From the NCBI GenBank assembly GCA_028641055.1, contig CM054058.1, forward strand, positions 81,386,020 through 81,450,019: 64,000 nucleotides of DNA. Reading direction: 5' to 3'. Below the pieces are notes generated by a model. The model was given only the letters and a program-made list of their open reading frames with translations, ran no database searches and was not told where the DNA came from. Each line of letters starts with the position of its first letter. The first letter of the stretch is position 1. The DNA comes from Alopecurus myosuroides (taxonomy: Eukaryota > Streptophyta > Magnoliopsida > Poales > Poaceae). Of this stretch, positions 1 to 9,499 are shown piece by piece. The translations under genes were made by a program, and so were the position numbers.

Positions 1-80
1 TCGGCCACTACATATGCCGACGGGATTGGGGATTCGCCGACGGGCTGCCACCGTCGGCGTAGTGACTGCCTCCCGTAGTG
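1..80 (+). mobile_element. Right terminus of a CACTA (En/Spm) transposon, truncated by window start
   Basis: The segment ends in CCTCCCGTAGTG, whose reverse complement CACTACGGGAGG is a CACTA-type terminus. Just inside are three copies of the subterminal motif CGCCGACGG/CCGTCGGCG on either strand. The same motif fills the end of the element starting at 59398, so both belong to one family. They cannot be two ends of one element, because the orientations and distance do not fit. The 3-bp target duplication copy would be GTC at 81-83, but the other side lies outside the window. Confidence 0.8.
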
Positions 81-99
81 GTCTACTCTAACTATGGCT

Positions 100-498
100 A
101 CCTTTTTCAGCTTGCAGATTGCATATCAAAGGGAAAGATAAAACACAATACACATCATTCCCACTCATATGTTGATTCCCACGAGTTTTTTCCAATTAAA
201 TAGATATTCCTTCTTTCGAACCCTGTACATACAAGCTCAACTGGTTGGGTGCAGATCAGATGATGAAAGCTGTATCCTACCATTTTCCGCTTGCAAATTG
301 CACATCAAAGGGGAAGATGAAACACAATGCTTCATTCCCAGTGTTATGTCGATTCCCATGAGTTTTTTTTTTCAAATGAGCAGATACTCAGATAGTCGGG
401 TGCAGATCAGATGAGTTTTTTCCAATTAAATAGATATTCCTTCTTTCGAACCCTGTACATACAAGCTCAACTGGTCGGGTGCAGATCAGATGATGAAA
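100..498. repeat. Imperfect tandem repeat
   Basis: Blocks recur here with small changes. The roughly 85-bp stretch at 183-266 reappears almost exactly at 414-498, and the stretch beginning near 107 reappears near 287. Two slightly different spacings (about 180 and 231 bp) indicate a tandem duplication followed by indels. No credible gene is seen. Confidence 0.7.
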
Positions 499-1206
499 GA
501 TACATACTTGATAAAATAAAGTCAGAGCGTCAGGTTTTGGAATAACACACCCTGCAACAATATTTCTGTACTTTTATTTCAATTTTTTGCACTCTTTTAA
601 TCATGTCAAAGTCAATGCAACATTTATTTAGATATTTCAAGTTTAGTTTATCATCATCCGTTGGGTTGGTATACAATATGTGCTGACAGTTTTAGGTTTG
701 AAGATTAATTTCTAATTATTTTGTTTCTATATGATTGACAAATAATGTATATCCAACATTATATTTTCTAGATTTTGTGCAAGTAGACAAAAAAATTCCA
801 GCTACTTATTTGTGAAGCCGCAAGCGATTCTATATTAGCAACACTTCAACGTTGCACATACTACTGTTATCCTTTCTACCACAAATCCCTTCCGTCTGCA
901 ACGAACTGTTTTGTATTCCCACCACTTCTTCTAAAATATTGTCCTGAATTATATTCTTTGTTCTAAAGACGACCATAATTGCTTTAATAAATACAACTTT
1001 ATATGGAGGATTTGATATGTTATATCTCTTACCCACATGCAATTCCTATTTATGTACACACAAATTTACGTTTTCCATGCAATTATGCATATATCAATAT
1101 CAACTTTTAGAAATTTCAACTGATGGAGGTTGTGATTAACGAGGAAGAATATTCAGATGATTTTCATTTATTTTAGTAATGTATTTTATTTATCTTACAA
1201 CAATTT
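499..1206. other. AT-rich stretch without recognisable gene
   Basis: AT-rich sequence with only short random reading frames. It may be the interior of a non-autonomous Helitron ending at 1234, but no 5' end was identified. Confidence 0.5.
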
Positions 1207-1234
1207 CCGCTGCAACGCGCGGGGTATCGTCTAG
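1207..1234 (+). mobile_element. Helitron-like 3' terminus
   Basis: A short GC-rich hairpin (CCGC...GCGG) is followed about 10 bases later by CTAG and then T. This matches the usual Helitron 3' end: hairpin, short spacer, CTRR, insertion before T. Four similar ends occur in this window (24806-24828, 26046-26071, 35786-35815, 56862-56890). The call rests on the terminal motif only. Confidence 0.35.
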
Positions 1235-1235
1235 T

Positions 1236-1933
1236 ATAACTATTTCTCTAGACATGTAGCTATGCCACATCATCATTTTTTTTGTCACTTTCATTTTAAT
1301 TGGCAAGATTAGAGTTAAGACGCCACTATCAGTTCACAATTTACCTTTACTGCTGCCTTCTCACTTCCCTACTTCCATTTCTCCTTCATCTTCTTTTTAC
1401 ATGTCTTTGCCCCTTTCTTCCAGCGACCACTCCCATTCACCGAGACAGGCTGATAGCCATGCCTTCTCTTCTTGAAACCACACCACGACATCACAGGTTT
1501 GTGTGGCTTGCTCCTGGCACAGCTGCCATGCACGCATGGTCTTGGACGGTTTAGCAATCCATTGGTTTCGTCTTCATCACCTTCTCTATGTGTACCTCTA
1601 AGTTCCAGTATAAAACAAATTTCTTATCTGCTTTTTGGATCTGCCAATTCCTTCGAGGGTTGCTTTTAAGTTCCATCGCAGATTAGACTGGTCAGATCTG
1701 GTGGTCCGTCACTAAAGCCATGCTCCAAAATAGGGAAAACATCAATATCTTTCTCTTCGAGATTGCAAGAATTGATCCGATTGCAACTTTTCACCGTAAT
1801 TAGCAAAGACAAGAGCCAGGGAGAGTTTCTCTTCCTAATTAATGTGGTTTTGTATGATTGGAGTAATTTAAATCTTCATTATTACTCATGGATTACTAGC
1901 TGGGTCGCGGATAAAACATCCAGCCTTTTTTTC
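1236..1933. other. Unannotated stretch
   Basis: Pyrimidine-rich sequence around 1340-1640 yields overlapping short frames on both strands, none with recognisable domains. No transposon ends were found. Confidence 0.5.
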
Positions 1934-1936
1934 TTA

Positions 1937-2209
1937 GACTAGTCACAATGGGGAGTATCATATACTAGTATCATGCATATGATACTAGTCTATGTTACCA
2001 CTTCCACAATGCATAGTAACATATTTGTGGTATCATATACTAGTGTATTTATTAGCTTATAGACTCATCTTGTCTTGGAAAGCGTTATGTTACGGTATCT
2101 ACCTATGATACCACTAACACCTCTCTCCTCATTAAATGAGTGCCACATCATCTTTTTTGCTTATGTGGCACTTATGATACCACCTATGTTACTCTCATTG
2201 TGGCTAGTC
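1937..2209. mobile_element. Tourist-like MITE with TTA target duplication
   Basis: The 273-bp element has terminal inverted repeats, GACTAGTCACAATG on the left and CATTGTGGCTAGTC on the right. It is flanked by TTA at 1934-1936 and 2210-2212. The 3-bp TTA duplication is typical of PIF/Harbinger (Tourist) elements. It has no coding capacity. Confidence 0.8.
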
Positions 2210-2212
2210 TTA

Positions 2213-2664
2213 GTGATTAAATGAGGTGCACACCGCCCCAATCTGTTACAATGCCTAAGAATTGCACGAACTCTGCAGTTGTAACAAATCTGTAAGTTGA
2301 AGGTCTAGCTTTAAAAAAAAAACGAAGCTCTAGCGTCATGCTTTATGTCTGACACTATGCATAGTTATTTTATTCTATATATACATCATATTTTAATTGC
2401 AGGTATCATCCACAGAAAAGAGCCGGCTAAGATATAATTTCGACCAATCGAATACCTTTTATTTTTGCTACCTTGTAGCATTACCATTATTTTATATTTA
2501 CTTTCTTGTGCCTTCCAAAATGTTACTCATGCAGGATATTACTCTTGAGAACACACATGGCATTGAAATATGCATTTATCAAAAGGCTGATGTAAGTCTA
2601 CTGTGACTTATTTGCAATGGTGTATCCTGTCTGGTTTATGTCTATGTCAAATATGGGGAACTTC
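2213..2664. other. Unannotated AT-rich stretch
   Basis: No gene or repeat recognised. It lies between the Tourist-like MITE and a CACTA terminus. Confidence 0.5.
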
Positions 2665-2885
2665 CACTAGTGGAAAACGGGGCTTTTGCTCGGTGGCGAG
2701 CACCCATTTCGCCCCGGCTCGGCCACCAACCGGTGCAAAAGGCTGCAGGGGTGGGGCCGGGGCGAGCAGTGCGCGTGGTGGGGGGCGGGGGTCGCCCGCG
2801 ACGAGCAGGGCGCGTCGTGGGGTTTTTTTGGCCCCGGTTGAAGCCACCAACCGGGGCAAAATACCCCCACCAAGATGGTCAGCAA
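2665..2885. mobile_element. CACTA-type terminus with CCCCGGTTGG subterminal repeats
   Basis: The segment starts CACTAGTGGAAAACGGGGC, a CACTA terminus. Inside are inverted and direct copies of a motif built on GCCCCGGTTGG and CCAACCGGGGC. The same motif recurs at 5725-5882. No matching right terminus was found downstream, so the element is truncated or rearranged. Confidence 0.6.
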
Positions 2886-3058
2886 AGTTCTTTCTTTATT
2901 TCTATATTGCCCTTTAGTTAATAATTTCAATTTTATTAAAAAAAACTAACCAAATAGATGGAAAATGAAAATTAATAGAATTATTTTTTTCTTCAAATCC
3001 ACAAAATTTCCCTTTTTTTATAAACACTGTCATGCCAGCCCTCTCCACTCCTCATGCC

Positions 3059-3255
3059 CAATGGCGGAACCAGGAATTAAGATTAAGGGGGTGGGCAAAG
3101 ATGGTAATCATTCATTGGGGGGGGGAGGGGGCAAATGTGCTAGTATTCACTAAAAAATGTTTCTAATCGGGCTTATACATCTAAAAATTAGCTTGATGCC
3201 CCATGCATGGGGGGGAGGGGCAAGGCCCCTGCTGGTCCCCCTAGTTCCGCCACTG
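3059..3255. mobile_element. hAT-type MITE with 8-bp target duplication
   Basis: The 197-bp element has ends CAATGGCGGAACCAGG and (reverse complement of the right end) CAGTGGCGGAACTAGG. It is flanked by the 8-bp duplication CTCATGCC at 3051-3058 and 3256-3263. An 8-bp duplication with such ends indicates a non-autonomous hAT element. It is non-coding. Confidence 0.85.
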
Positions 3256-3499
3256 CTCATGCCACTCACTTTTTGGTGTGGTGTGCTCACTTGTTTTCCC
3301 CTCATATGCACAAGAGGTGTTCGATGAAATGCCCGAGAGCATAATGTCATCTGAGCTCCCAGAAAACAAACATATAATATTGCTAGACTATTGTGTAATA
3401 ATGTATCAAACCTGCATGGTTTATGTATTTGGATTAGTCCACCTCTGTTTTCCACATGTTTTGTATCAACATCACTGTCGGGCGTGTGAACTGGAGTAT

Positions 3500-3890
3500 T
3501 TGTAGATATATAGAACAAAACAAACGGTGTCGCCAGCATACAACCCGACTGTGGCTCCTGAGTGCATATATATATATATATATATATATGCATATCAAAT
3601 GCACGATCGGACGTATGCCGGCGAATCCGGATGATTTGTAGTCGGTCGATGAACTGAATGATGTATCAAACCGTTTGTCAAACCTTAAATGGGGGATGTA
3701 GAACAAGACAATCGATATCGCCAGCATACAGCCCCACCGGGGCTCCAGAGTGCATATATGCATATCAAATCCACGGTAGGACATATGCTGGCGAATCCGG
3801 ATGATTTGTACTCGGTGGATGAACTTAATGATGTATGAAAGGACTTCGAGAGGTGGGCTATATATAGGGTCCTCTGACTCACAAAGTCTT
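3500..3890. repeat. Two tandem copies of a ~188-bp unit with internal inverted repeat
   Basis: A unit beginning near 3512 recurs near 3700. Each copy carries the partial inverted repeat CGCCAGCATA...TATGCCGGCG, so each could fold into a hairpin. The first copy holds an expanded TA run near 3567-3590. The complementary frames here are judged to be chance. Confidence 0.65.
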
Positions 3891-3892
3891 GT

Positions 3893-4062
3893 GCTAGGGT
3901 TTCGATCCAACTGTTAAGAAGCGCTCGAAAGAAACACCCCTGATCCAACAGCTCACAAGCGCTCGAAACAAACACACCGTACCCCTAATCGAATGGCTCA
4001 CAAGAGCTCGAAAGAAACACACCCCTGATCCAACGACTTACAAGCGCTTGAAAAAACACACG
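3893..4062. repeat. Four tandem copies of a ~45-bp repeat
   Basis: The unit resembles GATCCAACNGCTCACAAG plus CGCTCGAAAGAAACAC and occurs about four times. A single inverted copy lies at 4906-4950, so the unit flanks the gene-like block at 4255-4770 on both sides in opposite orientation. Confidence 0.7.
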
Positions 4063-4105
4063 ATCCGTGTGCTTCTTTGTGATTGGTCCCAACAAAACCG
4101 TAACC

Positions 4106-4142
4106 CTTTAGTCCCGGTTGGTAAAACGGGCAGGGACTAAAG
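4106..4142. repeat. Short inverted repeat of TTTAGTCCCGGTTGG type
   Basis: CCCTTTAGTCCCG on the left pairs with the reverse complement in GGGACTAAAGGG on the right, forming a compact hairpin. This motif is common at ends and subterminal regions of grass CACTA-type elements. No complete element boundary was defined. Confidence 0.4.
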
Positions 4143-4254
4143 GGTCTGTTTCTTATCACTATATATATGTATGCACTGCCACCAGTGGCATAAACACATA
4201 TAAACTCACCACTCTTCCATCGCTTCTACTGTACCCACTCTAACCTTCCTGCAG

Positions 4255-4738
4255 GCGGAGGCACTTTCCGTCTCGAACTACCCCTGCCCGCCCGGCTACA
4301 GCGTCCTCGCCGGTTGGATGTTGAGCGCCGGAGGAGTGTCGGTCCCTCCTGTTCCTCAAGGTGTGGCGCGTCGGACGGCCATCACGAACCACTACTACCA
4401 CGAGCTCACGTCGGAGCAACGGAGGAATCCTAGTTGGAATCCTGGCTACTACCATACTTGGGACGCCTTCTTCATTAATCGGCGTGAGAGTGCGCTCGCC
4501 AGGTACGAGGAGAACGGCCCGCCTCCTTCGAACTTCAACGAGGCCGGTCGTCAGCTGTGGTGGGGCGGCGGATGGACTCTTCAGAACGTCATGAACTACA
4601 TCAGGGCCGGCGATAACCCCCGCCTGCGCTACCCTCATGCCCAGTCCTGGGTCGTGATCCTCTGAGGGAGTCCAGAGCACCGTCCGACGATAGTGACAAC
4701 GACGGCGGCGACTACGACGACTACGAGTCGGAATACTA
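4255..4738 (+). pseudogene. Fragment of an unknown plant gene, copy 1
   Basis: The reading frame opens after a plausible 3' splice site (CCTGCAG|G) and runs to about 4665. It encodes a Trp-rich, Arg-rich domain with tracts SAGGVSVPPVP, WDAFFINRRESALARYEENG and WWGGGWTL. A one-base shift near 4650 moves the acidic tail (PSDDSDNDGGDYDDYESEY) into another frame, and a TAG follows at 4736-4738. A partial copy at 6728-6965 retains an acidic tail in an open frame continuing to SSLAE. I recognise the pattern as a hypothetical protein common in cereal repeats but know no function. Its position among CACTA-type ends suggests capture by a transposon. Confidence 0.55.
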
Positions 4739-5074
4739 GAGGCCTAGGCAGGAGTATGATTAGCAGATCAGATCCATTCTTGCCATTATATATTGCCTGG
4801 TTTATCTAGATCTATGCTCTCCGTTTAGGTTTAGATACACTCTTGCCATTATGTACTGCCTTGTTTATCTATCCATATGTACCGGCCTCCTCCCTAATGT
4901 TAGCTCTTGTGAGTCGTTGGATCAGGAGTGTATTTTCTTTCTAGCGTATGAATCCCACCAATCAGGAAGAATCACATGGAAAACATAAAACAGAAAGCAG
5001 AAAATAGACGCGCTAGCGCGCCCCAGTTCACTGGAATACAAATTCTTTTATTAAAAACATAAAACAGACGAACA

Positions 5075-5268
5075 CTACTCCTCGTCGTCGTCATCGTCGG
5101 GGAACTCGTCGGTGACCTCCTCCTAGTCGTCATCGTTGGCGAACTCGTCGGTGACCTCCTCGTTGTCGTCGGAGGTGCACGATATTGTGTCCGAGATAGG
5201 CCCCCACCTCGGATCGTTGGAGGCCCAGACTTTGCCGGCGTGGTCGGCCCGGCGGAGCTCCAAATTCG
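5075..5268 (-). pseudogene. Fragment encoding a repeated acidic C-terminus
   Basis: On the minus strand the frame reads ...RWGPISDTISCTSDDNEEVTDEFANDDD, meets a TAG near 5124, and repeats as EEVTDEFPDDDDDEE before a final TAG at 5075-5077. The acidic block is an internal duplication (EEVTDEF twice). The tandem stop makes this a decayed fragment. Function is unknown. It lies between CACTA-type repeats and may be another captured fragment. Confidence 0.45.
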
Positions 5269-5650
5269 AAACCATTCATGTTGAAAGTTTGTTCAAACTG
5301 AAAGTTTCTTCAAATTCAAAACCATTCATAAACTAGGGTTTTTTTAAATGTTTGAAAATTCAAAAATTGTTACCAGTTTAAATAGTTAGAATAATTATTT
5401 TTTTAAATAAAAAATGTATTGGAGATGTTTACGCAAGTTTCAACACTTTTCATATTGAAAGTTTCTCCAAATTCGAAACCATTCATAAACTAGGTTTTTT
5501 AAAATGTTTGAAAATTTAAAAATTGTTACTAGTTTAAATAGTTAGAATAATTATTTTTTAAAACAGAAAATATATTGGAAATGTTTACGCAATTTTAAAC
5601 ACTTTTCATATTGAAAGTTTCTCCAAATTCAAAATCATTTGAAATCTATT
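5265..5650. repeat. AT-rich tandem repeat, ~157-bp period
   Basis: Landmarks such as ACCATTCATAAACTAG recur at 5321 and 5478, and the preceding CCAAATTC block recurs a third time near 5621. This gives about 2.4 copies of a 155-157-bp unit. It is non-coding. Confidence 0.75.
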
Positions 5651-5724
5651 TGAAAAAGTATTTAAAATAGTATTTGAAAGTGGCAGGGAAAAAATGGCGG
5701 CAGGGGGGAAATGAAATTTTTTGT

Positions 5725-5882
5725 ATTTTACCCCCGTTGGTGCCATCAACCGGGGCAAAAGGGGGGAGGTGCGCGTGCAAGCGAGGGCCCAACTCCCCCT
5801 TTTGCCCCGGTTGGTGGCACCAGCCGGGGTAAAAGACCCCCTTTTTGCCCCGGTTGGTGGTACCAACCGGGGAAAAAGGCCT
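5725..5882. repeat. CACTA-type subterminal repeat cluster
   Basis: Three closely spaced inverted pairs of the motif CCCCGGTTGGTGG/CCAACCGGGG occur here, like those inside the terminus at 2665. Such arrays are binding sites for the TNPA-like protein in En/Spm elements (family knowledge). A TNPA-like remnant lies downstream at 7640-8450. Confidence 0.5.
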
Positions 5883-6415
5883 CAACCTCCGCCCGGGGCA
5901 AACCATCAGAAGACGCTAAGTCCCCGACGACGAAATCCAGAGCGACGCCGTCAAGCTGCCCGTTTTCGCCGTCGGGAATCCTCATCGCGCTCGTGCCCTC
6001 GCCGCGCCCGTGCCCGTGCTCCTCGCCACCACCGCGTGCCCGTGCCCGTGCTCCCGCCGCCGGGAACCTCGCCGCCGGTTCGTCGCCCCCGAGACCTCGC
6101 CGTTGTGCCACCTCCGGCCTCCTCGAGGTGAACGGGAGGAGCTCCACCGCGCGCCCCCACCGGCCGACCGAGAGATTTTTTTTTTGTGTTTATGTTTTTT
6201 TACTGTTAATCTTTTTTACTATTAGTATTTTTAGCGATAGTTTTTTTACGGTTAGTTGTTATTAGTTGTTAGTTGTTATTAGTTGATAGTATTTTTTAGT
6301 GTTAGTTGTTATTAGTTGTTAATATTTGCTAAATCCAAAACATCGAGCACATGTAATCACCGAAAACATGAGTGAGAGAAACATTAGGGAACTGAGGGGA
6401 ACAGATAGGGAAACA
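5883..6415. other. GC-rich then T-rich leader-like region
   Basis: A GC-rich block (5890-6175) passes abruptly to a T-rich stretch (6176-6330) with repeated GTTAGTTGTTATTA units. The window end shows the mirror pattern (T-rich 63640-63860, then GC-rich) upstream of the minus-strand CACTA gene. I infer this is the old 5' leader and first-intron region of a CACTA gene. The several GC-rich frames here overlap on both strands and look like composition artefacts. Confidence 0.35.
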
Positions 6416-6828
6416 ATAGTGACGACGACGGCGGCGACTACCACGACTACGAGTCGGAGTACTATAGGCCTAGGCAGTAGTATGACTAGCATATCAGATC
6501 CAGGCTTGCCGAGTAAACTTGCGACTCGAACGGGGCATAACAGATGTAGCATTCCAGATTATCCATATCATGTGTGAAAACATTGCAGATCTCTTCCTCT
6601 TCTTCTTCCTTGGATGGCGTCTAAATCCCACCAACCAAGAAGAAGAGGAAGAGATCTACAATGTTTTCACACATGATATGGATAATCTGGAATGCTACAT
6701 CTGTTATGCCCCGTTCGAGTCGCAAGTTTACTCGGCAAGACTGGATCTGATCTGCCAGTCATACTCCTGCCTAGGCCTATAGTACTCCGACTCGTAGTCG
6801 TCGTAATCGCCGCCGTCGTCGGCACTAT
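6416..6828. repeat. Near-perfect foldback with 198-bp arms
   Basis: Positions 6416-6613 are the reverse complement of 6631-6828 with few mismatches, separated by a 17-bp spacer. Transcribed from either strand it would form a long hairpin RNA. The arms contain the acidic-tail coding end and 3' flank of the unknown gene also present at 4255-4738. It therefore arose by inverted duplication of a gene 3' end, the arrangement proposed for young plant microRNA or hairpin-siRNA loci. No expression evidence is available from sequence. Confidence 0.85.
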
Positions 6829-6965
6829 CGTCGGACGGTGCTCTGGACTCACTCGGAGGATCAGGGCGCCTGGACTGGGTCTGGGCTGCTCTCCTCGTAC
6901 CTGGCGAGCGCACTCTCACGTCGATTAATGAAGAAGGCGTCCCAAGTAGGGCGGTAGTCGGGAAA
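6728..6965 (-). pseudogene. Fragment of the same unknown gene, copy 2
   Basis: The minus-strand frame encodes the acidic C-terminus SESRAPSDDSADDGGDYD, then DYESEY and a basic tail ending SSLAE with a TAA at 6728-6730. Upstream the frame is disturbed, but sequence homologous to the LARYEENG region of copy 1 continues to about 6950. The C-terminal end lies inside the right arm of the foldback. This copy shows that the gene originally continued past the stop seen in copy 1. Confidence 0.5.
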
Positions 6966-7004
6966 GGATGAAGATGAGGGTTTCAGTTGGAACTAAGGAA
7001 CGTC

Positions 7005-7320
7005 ACGTATGTTAGTGAGATCAGAACTGAGTCGCACCGTTTGGTACATATACGAAATGGTGATATTTTTCATATCCCCGTCCGGGGTTATGAAGAATGG
7101 CCCCATTATGTATGTGCACGAAATGGTCCAACTTTGTTCGGATCTCACAAACACTTACGTATGTTAGTGAGATCAGAACTGAGTTGCACCGTTTGGTACA
7201 TATACGTAATGGTGATATTTTTCATAGCCCCGTCCGGGGTTATGAAGAATGTCCCCATTATGTATGTGCACGAAATGGTCCAACTTTGTTCGGTCTCACA
7301 AACACTTACGTATGTGATTT
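7005..7320. repeat. Tandem repeat, ~152-bp period, two full copies
   Basis: The landmark ACGTATGTTAGTGAGATC begins at 7005 and 7157, and its first bases recur at 7308. The copies differ by only a few bases, so the duplication is recent compared with the surrounding decayed sequence. It lies just upstream of the TNPA-like remnant and belongs to the CACTA-derived region. Confidence 0.85.
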
Positions 7321-7639
7321 TGTTTAGTTTCAACGAAGTTCAGAAACCCTTGTCTTCATCCTTCCCCGCATCGCCGTCACGTATACTACCTCGTAACAAG
7401 CACAAAATATGAAGGGCCAACTTGATTTCGGAGAATGGCGGAAGTAATGTGTTCCTTTGTGTTTAACTTTCACCACCTCCTGTAGTACCTCTTAACAGCA
7501 ACAAGATGGAATATTGTTTTCACTAGTATGCGTACTGTTTTGATGATTGTTTAGTGGAATATTATTTTTCCAAGAGAATTTATAATTTACTAAAGTATTT
7601 TATCTTCCATTTGTATTAGTTGAGCTATGGACGGCAGAT

Positions 7640-8450
7640 AGGGTGAAGAACAGGTGTTCGCGAAAATAAAAGAAAGTACACTCCCCGGTGGACCCAATGA
7701 CGGTGGAGGTGAAGACGACGGCTCGCAGTACCTGAATGAATCAGGCCAGGGAATGGAGGAAGAAGAGCAATTGCAAGGACCGGATGTGGAACCGGAGAAA
7801 AGCAGTGATGAACAAGCCTTAGTGAAGGCCGTGGAACCTACTGCATCGACATCGTCTACCAAGAGGTCGAAACGAGGCCTGGCTCAAGAGATGAGCTTGA
7901 AAGAGCATCTGCTAATCGAGAAAGTCTATCGATCCGGCGAACCTTCTTGGCCCATCAAGACAACAACTAAGTTTACATGCCAATGTGGAGTTATTGTTAG
8001 GGACATGATCCCGGTAAGTATTGAAGAATGGAATGAGTCAACAAAGGATGAAGACGATCCCGACCGTCTGGCAGTTTCTTTTGTCTCAGACCGGTCGAAA
8101 CAAGCTCTGTTCGACAAGCTGATGAACCATTTTAGTCTCCCAGAATGTGATCCCTCTAAGACACAAAAGGCAATGCGCGACGCGGTGATTCACTGGGCTC
8201 TGAAGAAGATGGCTGAGGCTTTCAATGCTTACAAGAAAAGATTATAAAAGTAATATCAGAAGAAAAAAGAAGTCCCAAAATTCGAGGGGCCGCTTGAGAA
8301 GAAGAAGGCACACTGGCCAGCATTTCTGGCGTACAAGGAATCAGAAAAGGGGAAGAGAAGGTCAGCCAAGAATGCGGCAAATGCGGCGAGGAAGGTATAT
8401 CACCATAAGATGGTCTCTTTTGGTGATGAAGTGAACCTGTTGCACGCTTG
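7640..8450 (+). pseudogene. CACTA TNPA-like (Transposase_24-type) gene remnant
   Basis: The main frame (7654-8247, 197 codons) has an acidic N-terminus, a basic KRSKRG segment, then features typical of plant Ptta/En/Spm accessory proteins: FTCQCGVIVRDMIPVSIEEW, a Leu/Phe-rich DKLMNHFSLPE segment, and ALKKMAEAFNAYKKRL. After a stop at 8245-8247 the homology continues in the same region as PLEKKKAHWPAFLAYKESEK and ARKVYHHKMVSFGDEV to about 8435, so the stop is a nonsense or frameshift lesion. In the family this protein binds subterminal repeats and accompanies the tnp2 transposase. No tnp2 gene is present nearby. Confidence 0.7.
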
Positions 8451-9499
8451 GCTTATTTATTTATCCAGTCTTTGAACAAACTACACGAGAAAAAAAATGT
8501 ACATTAAATTAGTCGCTCCTGAAGAATATTCAATCATCTTAGGGAGTAGTGTATTTAGCAGTTACATATCTGCAGCAAGCATGTTGTAATAGTTTAATAA
8601 GCTTGTTTCCTGTTTCCTTTTAGTACCCTTCCAGTATTTTATTAAGAGCATGACTGATTGCCATTTGGGCATTTCTTGGATATTTATTGTAGTCATTGAG
8701 CTACATGATCATTAATAACTCATCATATCCTCAGCTGATGACTTGTATTTTTCTCAGTTCAAAAATGCCTTTATGTTAAACTTCTGTAAGACCATGCCAT
8801 GATCTGAGTGTTGCCAAATAAATGCTTTATACTGTTAGTAGTATGACCGACTAAACATATTTCTTCTGTTTCGCGAGCAGCAAGCATAGAGTAATAGAAA
8901 ACGACGAAGCTAAGGCTTCATACTGGGTTGCAGACTAGAAAATTCAATTTGTTGGCTTACCTATTCTGATTAGAGAGTAGCGATATTGATGGTCCTTGAA
9001 TAGTTTGGCACTCGAAAGATCTTCGTTGGACTGATCAATTATTTAGTACAGTACGTGGATCTTCCTATTTGTAGTTGCAGTTTTGTTCGAATGCCTCGCT
9101 AGTTGGCTGACAGCTCTATTTTGCGTCATACTGTTATGGAGAGACTGTAGAATGGTTAAGAATCATCCCATTCCTTGCAAATTTTTGGTTTTAGTATCTT
9201 GTATCTTGTTATTAATTGTTTTCTGGTTAGCTAGTGCTTGGTCACTCGTAATATTGTGTTGTTTACTGTTACATAAGTTGTCTTCTGAAATCAGAATGTT
9301 AGCACTTTTGTACGTTTAAAATCTTGTGAGTTGTACCTCTCTTTTTCTAAAGAAATGCATGTCTGTGTTCATGTTTGAAGAGTTGTGGTTTTGATTATCA
9401 TTATAATGTAGCCGATTATATATTCTTCTGTGAAAGCAAAACTTAATCTCAATTTTATCTCTTCATCTTTCTTATCTACTGAAGTTAACTGGTAGCACA
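8451..9499. other. AT-rich intergenic stretch
   Basis: No coherent coding signal. The frame at 9083-9319 is Leu/Cys-rich and hydrophobic but has no recognisable homology, and I treat it as chance. The stretch may include the promoter and 5' leader of the decayed methyltransferase gene starting at 9500. Confidence 0.4.

Noticed and set aside
3150..3910. Overlapping minus-strand frames of 147 and 158 codons
   Set aside because: They arise from the tandem 188-bp repeat and a TA microsatellite (tracts of alternating Ile/Tyr) and have no homology.
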